DNA of 64,000 nt, taken from contig NZ_JAFGYY010000002.1 in NCBI RefSeq assembly GCF_017491605.1, forward strand, positions 62,001 through 126,000, written 5' to 3'. The translations under genes were made by a program, and so were the position numbers. How positions within the stretch are numbered: the stretch's first letter is position 1; each line of letters opens with the position of its first letter. A model generated the notes under the pieces. The model saw nothing but the letters and a program-made list of their open reading frames with translations, had not been told where the DNA came from and searched no databases. The DNA comes from Pseudomonas sp. 30_B (GTDB taxonomy: Bacteria; Pseudomonadota; Gammaproteobacteria; Pseudomonadales; Pseudomonadaceae). This document shows positions 58,589 through 64,000 of this stretch, piece by piece.

Positions 58589-59031
58589 GCACGCCGAGCA
58601 TCGAGCAGCTGGTGCGTGAAGCCCACGAGAGCAAGAACTACGACGGGCTGATCGAATCGATTCCCTACGCCAGGCTGATCGGCATCCGCTGCCTGCGGCT
58701 GGGCGACGAGGCACTCTTCCACCTGCCGGCCAACCCCGACAACATCGGCAACCCGACGCTGCCGGCCCTGCATGGCGGCGTCATCGCCGGTTTCATGGAG
58801 AACGCCGCGCTGCTGCACTTGCTGATGTTCATGGGCATTCCGCACATGCCCAAGATCATCGACTTCTCCATCGACTACCTGCGCGCCGGGCATTTCCGCG
58901 ACACCTATGCGCAATGCCAGGTCTGGCGACAGGGGCGGCGAGTGGCCAACGTGGCGATCACCGCCTGGCAGACCACCCGCGCTGAACCCATCGCCACCGC
59001 ACGGGCCCACTTCAAGGTCGACGGCGCCTGA
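58585..59031 (+). CDS. PaaI-family hotdog thioesterase, second of pair
   Basis: 148 residues, same hotdog fold with LHGGVIAGFMENAALLHLL; the position of the catalytic aspartate in the first gene's TLMDTT is here FMENAA, so an acidic residue (Glu) is kept but the context differs. DFSIDYLRAGHFRDTY is the sheet edge. It overlaps the first gene by four bases and is followed at once by a membrane-protein gene. The two could be a catalytic and a structural partner. Confidence 0.88.
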   Translation: MSTPSIEQLVREAHESKNYDGLIESIPYARLIGIRCLRLGDEALFHLPANPDNIGNPTLPALHGGVIAGFMENAALLHLLMFMGIPHMPKIIDFSIDYLRAGHFRDTYAQCQVWRQGRRVANVAITAWQTTRAEPIATARAHFKVDGA

Positions 59032-60282
59032 ATGGATACCCTGCTGATCCTGCTCGGTCTGCTGTTGATCCTCGCCGGCTACGCCTGGCTGATCATGCAG
59101 GCTTTCGGTCGCAGCCTGTTCTGGGGGGTCGCCAGCCTGCTGCCGCCCCTGGCGCTGGTGTTCATGCTGCGCCACTGGAGGCACGCACGTGGCGCTGTGG
59201 TACTCGGTGGTCTGGGCTGCATTCCGCTGGTGGTCGGCCTGACGCTGCTGGCGGTCCACGACAGCGCGCGCCTGGAGGCCATTCTGCGCCTCGAGTGGTT
59301 GCGGCCCGAGCCGGCCGTCAAGCCGGAGCTGGCGATCCAGCTGCGTGGCGAGCTCAACGGCAAGCCGTTCGCGCCCGAGCAGGCCGACCTGATCGACGGG
59401 GTACTGAGCCTGCGGGAAGGGCAGGACTTCTACGCGCACCGCGAAGTACGCATTCGCCTGCCCGCACCCGTGGCGACAGAGAAGCCTCTGCGGCTCGATG
59501 TGCTGCCCAATGATGCCGGCACCTTGCCGGAGGTCGAGATCAGCTGGCTGGCGACCGGCCAGGACCTGCCCGAAGCGGTCCGGCTTGCGCGCGGCTACAG
59601 CCTGCATCTGGATCTTGCGCCAGAGGCGCCCAATCGCATGGCCGGCGTCTTCCACCTGGTGCTCCCCGCGCAGATGCGCACCACCCTGAGCGGAAAGGTC
59701 GAGCTGTACACCAATTACCTGCGCTACCGCGATGGGCAGGTGGACACCCGCGTCGACTCCCAGGACACCCTGGCCTACGTGCTGCTCGACTACCTGCAGC
59801 GACGCTTCGCCCGGCGCGATATCGAGCTGGGCAGGTTGCCTCGGCTGGATACCTCGCGCCCGCAGCTGGAGGTGCCGGTCAGCTTCAGTGTGGGTGGTGA
59901 GCCGCAGAGCGTGTCGCTGACCCTGGCCAAGACCGCAACCCGAGGCTGGGGCGTAAAGGGTGACCGGTATCCGAGCCTGGTCGACAACCCGAAGCCGGCC
60001 CCGGCGCAGCCATCGACCCAACCCGCCGAGGCGGCTGGCCAGCCCCCGGTGGCGCCGGAGATCGGCCAGGTCTCCATGCCGCGTCTGCAAGCCGCGCCGG
60101 AGCGTTTCGCCAATCGCCACATGCGCGTGCAGACCGAGCAGGGGCGCACGGCCGATGGGACCTTCGTCGGCCTGGATGGCGACGGCCGCCTGGTCATTCG
60201 CCACAGCCTGAGCGGCGCGGGAGAGGCGAGCTACGTCCTGCGCCCCAGCGAAGTGGTCAGCATCGAATTGCTCGCGCAATGA
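59032..60282 (+). CDS. Membrane-anchored protein with possible Sm-like C-terminal domain
   Basis: 416 residues, start directly after the thioesterase stop. Three hydrophobic segments fill residues 4-77, then a soluble beta-rich part to about 325 with paired strands (LRGELNGKPFAPEQADLID, HREVRIRLPAPV, VPVSFSVGGEPQSVSLTLA), a Pro/Ala-rich linker (325-345), and a short C-terminal module (about 358-416) of alternating strands: MRVQTEQGRTADGTFVGLDGDGRLVIRH and YVLRPSEVVSIELL. That last pattern resembles Sm/SH3-like small barrels. It has been annotated as an MFS transporter, but three helices are too few. Function unknown. Confidence 0.75.
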   Translation: MDTLLILLGLLLILAGYAWLIMQAFGRSLFWGVASLLPPLALVFMLRHWRHARGAVVLGGLGCIPLVVGLTLLAVHDSARLEAILRLEWLRPEPAVKPELAIQLRGELNGKPFAPEQADLIDGVLSLREGQDFYAHREVRIRLPAPVATEKPLRLDVLPNDAGTLPEVEISWLATGQDLPEAVRLARGYSLHLDLAPEAPNRMAGVFHLVLPAQMRTTLSGKVELYTNYLRYRDGQVDTRVDSQDTLAYVLLDYLQRRFARRDIELGRLPRLDTSRPQLEVPVSFSVGGEPQSVSLTLAKTATRGWGVKGDRYPSLVDNPKPAPAQPSTQPAEAAGQPPVAPEIGQVSMPRLQAAPERFANRHMRVQTEQGRTADGTFVGLDGDGRLVIRHSLSGAGEASYVLRPSEVVSIELLAQ

Positions 60283-60298
60283 GTCTTCGGGGCAAACC

Positions 60299-60324
60299 CT
60301 TGAATTCGTTCAGGAAGCCCCCAT
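60299..60324 (+). promoter_or_regulatory. sigma32 heat-shock promoter of htpG
   Basis: CTTGAA (60299-60304), a 14-bp spacer, then CCCCAT (60319-60324), the sigma32 consensus. Transcription should start near 60333, about 46 bp before the htpG ATG. Confidence 0.85.
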
Positions 60325-60378
60325 CTCGCTGACATCGGCCGCACGACGCGGCATTTGTCATCCTCGGAGCGAGAAACA

Positions 60379-62283
60379 ATGAGCGTGGAGACTCAAAAAG
60401 AAACACTGGGCTTCCAGACCGAAGTGAAGCAGCTGCTTCACCTGATGATTCATTCCCTGTATTCGAACAAGGAAATCTTCCTTCGCGAGCTGATTTCCAA
60501 CGCCTCCGACGCGGCCGACAAGCTGCGTTTCGAGGCCCTGGCCAAGCCCGAGCTGCTCGAAGGCGGCGCCGAGCTGAAGATCCGTGTGAGCTTCGACAAG
60601 GACGCCAAGACCGTCACCCTCGAAGACAACGGCATCGGCATGAGCCGCGAGGAAGTGATCGCGCACCTGGGCACCATCGCCAAGTCCGGCACCGCCGACT
60701 TCCTGAAGAACCTGTCGGGCGACCAGAAGAAGGACTCGCACCTGATCGGCCAGTTCGGCGTGGGCTTCTACAGTGCCTTCATCGTTGCCGACAAGGTGGA
60801 CGTCTTCACCCGCCGCGCCGGTGCGCCGGCCAGCGAGGGCGTGCACTGGTCGTCCAAAGGTGAGGGCGAGTTCGATGTGTCGAGCATCGACAAGCCCGAA
60901 CGCGGCACTCGCATCGTCCTGCACCTGAAGGACGGCGAAGACGAGTTCGCCGACGGCTGGCGCCTGCGCAACATCGTCAAGAAGTACTCCGACCACATTG
61001 CGTTGCCCATCGAACTGCCGAAAGAGCATTACGGCGAGGAGAAGGACAAGCCGGCCGAGGCCGAGTGGGAAGTGGTCAACCGTGCCAGCGCCCTGTGGAC
61101 CCGTCCGCGCACCGAGGTGAAGGACGAGGAATACCAGGAGTTCTACAAGCACATCGCCCATGACTTCGAGAATCCGCTGACCTGGAGCCACAACAAGGTC
61201 GAGGGCAAGCTGGAATACACCTCGCTGCTCTACGTCCCGGCCCGCGCGCCGTTCGACCTGTACCACCGCGAGGCCCCGCGCGGCCTGAAGCTGTACGTGC
61301 AGCGCGTGTTCATCATGGACCAGGCTGATCAGTTCCTGCCGCTGTACCTGCGCTTTATCAAGGGCGTGGTGGACTCCAACGACCTGTCGCTGAACGTCTC
61401 CCGCGAGATCCTGCAGTCCGGCCCCATCGTCGATTCGATGAAGTCGGCGCTGACCAAGCGCTCCCTGGACATGCTGGAGAAGCTGGCGAGCAGCGACGCA
61501 GAAGCCTACAAGGGCTTCTGGAAGAACTTCGGCCAGGTGCTGAAGGAAGGCCCGGCCGAGGACTTCGCCAACAAGGACAAGATCGCCGGCCTGCTGCGCT
61601 TCTCCTCCACCAGCGACGAGAGCGGCGAGCAGAGCGTTTCCCTGGCCGACTACATCGGCCGGATGAAGGAGGGCCAGGACAAGATCTACTACCTCACCGG
61701 CGAGAGCTTCGCCCAGGTGAAGAACAGCCCGCACCTGGAAGTCTTCCGCAAGAAAGGCATCGAAGTGCTGCTGCTCACCGACCGCATCGACGAATGGCTG
61801 ATGAGCTACCTGCCAGAGTTCGACGGCAAGCAGTTCGTCGACGTCGCCCGTGGCGACCTGGACCTGGGCAGCCTGGACTCCGACGAGGACAAGAAGGCCC
61901 AGGAAGAAATCGCCAAGGCCAAAGAGGGCCTGGCCGAGCGCCTGAAGACCGCGCTGGGCGAGGAAGTCGCCGAGGTGCGCGTGTCCCACCGCCTGACCGA
62001 CTCGCCGGCGATCCTCGCCATCGGCGAACAGGACCTGGGCCTGCAGATGCGCCAGATCCTCGAAGCCAGCGGACAGAAGGTACCGGACTCCAAGCCGATC
62101 TTCGAGTTCAACCCGGCTCACCCGCTGATCGAGAAGCTGGACGCCGAGCCCGACGAAGACCGCTTCGGCGAGCTGGCCCACATCCTCTTCGACCAGGCCG
62201 CCCTGGCCGCGGGAGACAGCCTGAAAGACCCGGCCGCCTACGTGCGCCGCCTGAACAAGCTGCTGGTGGAACTGTCCGCCTGA
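60379..62283 (+). CDS. htpG: Hsp90-family chaperone HtpG
   Basis: 634 residues, the usual length. ATPase domain first, with [25 protein letters not shown] and [12 protein letters not shown], then the middle domain (LNVSREILQ) and the C-terminal dimerisation domain. It remodels client proteins under heat and oxidative stress in the cytoplasm. ATG 60379 is chosen over 60355 because [20 protein letters not shown] is the family start. A sigma32 promoter precedes it and a hairpin terminator follows. Confidence 0.98.
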   Translation: MSVETQKETLGFQTEVKQLLHLMIHSLYSNKEIFLRELISNASDAADKLRFEALAKPELLEGGAELKIRVSFDKDAKTVTLEDNGIGMSREEVIAHLGTIAKSGTADFLKNLSGDQKKDSHLIGQFGVGFYSAFIVADKVDVFTRRAGAPASEGVHWSSKGEGEFDVSSIDKPERGTRIVLHLKDGEDEFADGWRLRNIVKKYSDHIALPIELPKEHYGEEKDKPAEAEWEVVNRASALWTRPRTEVKDEEYQEFYKHIAHDFENPLTWSHNKVEGKLEYTSLLYVPARAPFDLYHREAPRGLKLYVQRVFIMDQADQFLPLYLRFIKGVVDSNDLSLNVSREILQSGPIVDSMKSALTKRSLDMLEKLASSDAEAYKGFWKNFGQVLKEGPAEDFANKDKIAGLLRFSSTSDESGEQSVSLADYIGRMKEGQDKIYYLTGESFAQVKNSPHLEVFRKKGIEVLLLTDRIDEWLMSYLPEFDGKQFVDVARGDLDLGSLDSDEDKKAQEEIAKAKEGLAERLKTALGEEVAEVRVSHRLTDSPAILAIGEQDLGLQMRQILEASGQKVPDSKPIFEFNPAHPLIEKLDAEPDEDRFGELAHILFDQAALAAGDSLKDPAAYVRRLNKLLVELSA

Positions 62284-62299
62284 GCCGCCGCCTGAAAAA

Positions 62300-62332
62300 C
62301 AAAGCCCGCTTCGGCGGGCTTTGTGCTTTCTT
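62300..62332 (+). terminator. Intrinsic terminator of htpG
   Basis: CAAAGCCCGC (62300-62309) and GCGGGCTTTG (62314-62323) over TTCG, followed by TGCTTTCTTT. Confidence 0.85.
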
Positions 62333-62374
62333 TATCCGCTCCACCCAACCGACAAGCAAAAAGGGGATTACCCA

Positions 62375-63106
62375 ATGAGCCAGATCAGCGTGCAACCGGT
62401 CGCCTACAGCCAGGACGGCGTCTCCTTCGAAGGCCAGTTGGTATTCGACACTGCCAGCAACGCGCAGCGCCCCGGCCTGCTGATGGCGCCGAACTGGATG
62501 GGCGTCAGCCAGGGCGCCGTGGATATCGCCCGCAAGGTCGCCGAGCGCGGCTACGTGGTGCTGGTGGCGGACCTCTATGGCAAGGATGTCCGTCCCAACG
62601 ACACGGAACAGGCCGCTGCTGCGATGATGCCGCTCAAGGACGACCGCGCGCTGCTGCGCAAACGCATGCAGCTTTCGCTCGCCACGCTGCTGGAACAGGC
62701 CGGCAAGGCTCCGCTGGACACCAGCCGGCTGGCGACCTTCGGCTTCTGCTTCGGCGGCTGTTGCGCCCTGGAGCTGGCCCGCGATGGCGCGCCACTGGCG
62801 GCTGCCGTGTCCTTCCACGGCACCCTGGATACGCCGAACCCGGCCGATGCGAAGAACATCAAGGGCTCGGTGCTGGTCCTCGATGGCGCCATCGATCCCT
62901 TCGTGCCGCGTGAGCAGCTGACCGAGTTCGCCCGGGAGATGATCGATGCCAAGGTCGACTGGGCACTGACCAGCTACGGCGGCGCCGCACATTCCTTCAC
63001 CGACCCGCACGCGCAGATTCCGGGCAAGATGCAGTACGACGCCAAGGTGGCGCGCCGCGCCTTCGCCGCGATGTTCGACCTGCTGGACGAGCGCTTCGGC
63101 GGCTGA
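62375..63106 (+). CDS. Dienelactone hydrolase family protein
   Basis: 243 residues. The nucleophile is C125 in FGFCFGGCC, the elbow of dienelactone hydrolases, with an aspartate in VLDGAIDPF and a histidine in GGAAHSFTD. It opens lactone or ester rings of dienelactone-type compounds, but housekeeping copies like this one have unknown substrates. AAGGGGATTACCC precedes ATG 62375. It follows htpG in the same order as in P. aeruginosa. Terminator at 63125. Confidence 0.92.
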   Translation: MSQISVQPVAYSQDGVSFEGQLVFDTASNAQRPGLLMAPNWMGVSQGAVDIARKVAERGYVVLVADLYGKDVRPNDTEQAAAAMMPLKDDRALLRKRMQLSLATLLEQAGKAPLDTSRLATFGFCFGGCCALELARDGAPLAAAVSFHGTLDTPNPADAKNIKGSVLVLDGAIDPFVPREQLTEFAREMIDAKVDWALTSYGGAAHSFTDPHAQIPGKMQYDAKVARRAFAAMFDLLDERFGG

Positions 63107-63124
63107 AGTCCCCCTATGAGCAAG

Positions 63125-63158
63125 AACGCCGCGCCTCTATTGGAGGCGCGGCGTTTTT
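63125..63158 (+). terminator. Intrinsic terminator of the dienelactone hydrolase gene
   Basis: AACGCCGCGCCTC and GAGGCGCGGCGTT (13 bp perfect) around TATTG, followed by TTTT. Confidence 0.9.
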
Positions 63159-63174
63159 GTTTGCTCTTCTCTCT

Positions 63175-63240
63175 GTAGCGAGCTTGCTCGCGAACCCTGC
63201 CTCGCAGCGGAGGTCGTTCGCGAGCAAGCTCGCTCCTACA
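63175..63240. repeat. REP pair with a shortened left unit
   Basis: The left unit starts GTAGCGAGCTTGCTCGCGAAC, lacking the GA of GTAGGAGCGAGC, and the right unit GTTCGCGAGCAAGCTCGCTCCTACA is complete. Confidence 0.85.
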
Positions 63241-63251
63241 AAAAACCTTGC

Positions 63252-64000
63252 TCAGGGCGCGTTGGCCGGACGCTGCGCAGCGGGCTCGTCGGCACGGTAG
63301 CCTTTGGCGCCGAACCAGACGATGTACAGGTAGCACAGCAGCGGGATGGCGAAGGAGTGCAGCAGGCCGATGCGGTCGGCGAAGAAGGCCTGCACCAGCG
63401 GCATCACGGCCCCCCCGACGATGGCCATGCAGAGCAGGCCGGAGCCCTTGCTGGTGAGGTTGCCCAGGCCCTCCAGGGCGAGGGAGAAAATGGTCGGGAA
63501 CATGATCGAGTTGAACAGCCCGATCAGGATCAGCGACCACATCGCCACGTGCCCGCCGACGCTTAGCGCCACGGCGATCAGCAGGGTGATGACCAGGGCA
63601 TTGCAGGCCAGCATGCGGTTGGCCGGAATGGCGCGCATCAGGGCGCTGCCGATGAAGCGGCCGACCATCGCGCCGCCCCAGTAGAACGACAGGTACTTGC
63701 CGGCATGTTCAGGGGACAGCCCGGCGATGTCCGGCTGGCCCATCAGGCTGACCAGGTAGCTGCCGATGGAAACTTCGGCGCCGACGTAGGCGAAGATCGC
63801 GATCACCCCGAAGATCAGGTGGCGATGGGCGAACAGCGAATGCCGGCCCGCTGCGGCGCCGTCGCTGGGCTCGCCGTGGTGGATCTTCGGTAGGCGGAAC
63901 AGGGCGATCAGCACGGCGATGGCGAACAGCAGCCCGGCCAGTACCAGGTACGGCGTCTTCACCGAGTCGGCCTCGCTGGCGGCGGAGCCGCCGATCTGCG
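63252..64000 (-). CDS. Sugar MFS transporter (FucP family), C-terminal half
   Basis: The reading frame is open to the right edge; 249 codons are in the window. About seven hydrophobic segments are seen. YFVGAEVSIGSYLVSLM-like and GLFNSIMFPTIFSLALEGLGNLTSKGSG (in part NSIMFPTIFSLA) are the hallmarks of the FucP/glucose-galactose permease group of proton-driven sugar importers. The start lies outside; the GTG at 63960-63962 is internal. Sugar specificity (fucose, glucose, galactose or other) cannot be told. Confidence 0.88.
   Translation of the reverse strand, partial: QIGGSAASEADSVKTPYLVLAGLLFAIAVLIALFRLPKIHHGEPSDGAAAGRHSLFAHRHLIFGVIAIFAYVGAEVSIGSYLVSLMGQPDIAGLSPEHAGKYLSFYWGGAMVGRFIGSALMRAIPANRMLACNALVITLLIAVALSVGGHVAMWSLILIGLFNSIMFPTIFSLALEGLGNLTSKGSGLLCMAIVGGAVMPLVQAFFADRIGLLHSFAIPLLCYLYIVWFGAKGYRADEPAAQRPANAP

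Noticed and set aside
59032..60282. MFS transporter
   Set aside because: Only about three hydrophobic segments, all in the first 77 residues.

Overview
The window is chromosomal DNA of a GC-rich Pseudomonas close to the P. aeruginosa / P. citronellolis / P. nitroreducens group. The evidence is the gene order gltA - sdhCDAB - sucAB - lpdG - sucCD - braB - (four small genes) - htpG - dienelactone hydrolase, which I recognise from P. aeruginosa, together with GTAGGAGCGAGC-type REP palindromes between genes. I see no rRNA, tRNA, CRISPR array, transposase, integrase or phage gene.

Layout. Positions 1-9.3 kb: the 3' end of otsA, a cold-shock gene, a cupin, a Tat-exported alpha/beta hydrolase, a flavodoxin-like reductase with a small membrane partner, a sirtuin (cobB) overlapping a diguanylate cyclase, a second diguanylate cyclase, a PaiB-like FMN protein and a small unknown gene. 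Positions 9.3-24.2 kb: rlhA (23S rRNA hydroxylation), a hydrolase divergent from a CGNR regulator with three copies of an inverted-repeat operator between them, a ycaC / ABM / amidohydrolase operon, two LysR regulators with an isochorismatase-like hydrolase and an SDR, VOC proteins, an SH3 protein, a thioredoxin-like protein, a GST, and a membrane gene broken by an amber codon.

Positions 24.3-35.8 kb, all on the minus strand, form a sulfur-scavenging region: two MetQ-type binding proteins, two MetI-type permeases but only one MetN-type ATPase, two FMN-dependent monooxygenases of the NtaA/SnaA/DszA type and three SfnB-type flavoenzymes. The likely combined job is uptake and desulfurization of organosulfur compounds during sulfate limitation. 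A sigma54 promoter with a consensus IHF site precedes the outermost gene. Positions 35.8-36.5 kb hold no gene but a run of near-perfect nested palindromes.

Positions 36.5-41.7 kb carry housekeeping and uncharacterised small genes (YbaK-type deacylase, YCII, VOC, ppnP, exonuclease, beta-hydroxyacid dehydrogenase, DUF486, YkgJ, START). Positions 41.9-54.9 kb are the TCA-cycle block: gltA is divergent from sdhCDAB-sucAB-lpdG-sucCD, with strong sigma70 promoters on both sides of the 352-bp divergent gap and structured leaders before sucA and sucC. Positions 55.3-64 kb hold braB, a DUF599 protein, a small lipoprotein, two overlapping hotdog thioesterases followed by a membrane protein with a possible Sm-like tail, htpG behind a sigma32 promoter, a dienelactone hydrolase, and the end of a sugar MFS transporter.

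The best candidates for new biology are the three-copy operator (12370-12523), the five-hairpin palindromic element (36009-36303), the one-ATPase/two-permease sulfur cluster, the GTAGGGCG palindrome family whose inner stems differ but still pair, and the structured sucA and sucC leaders.
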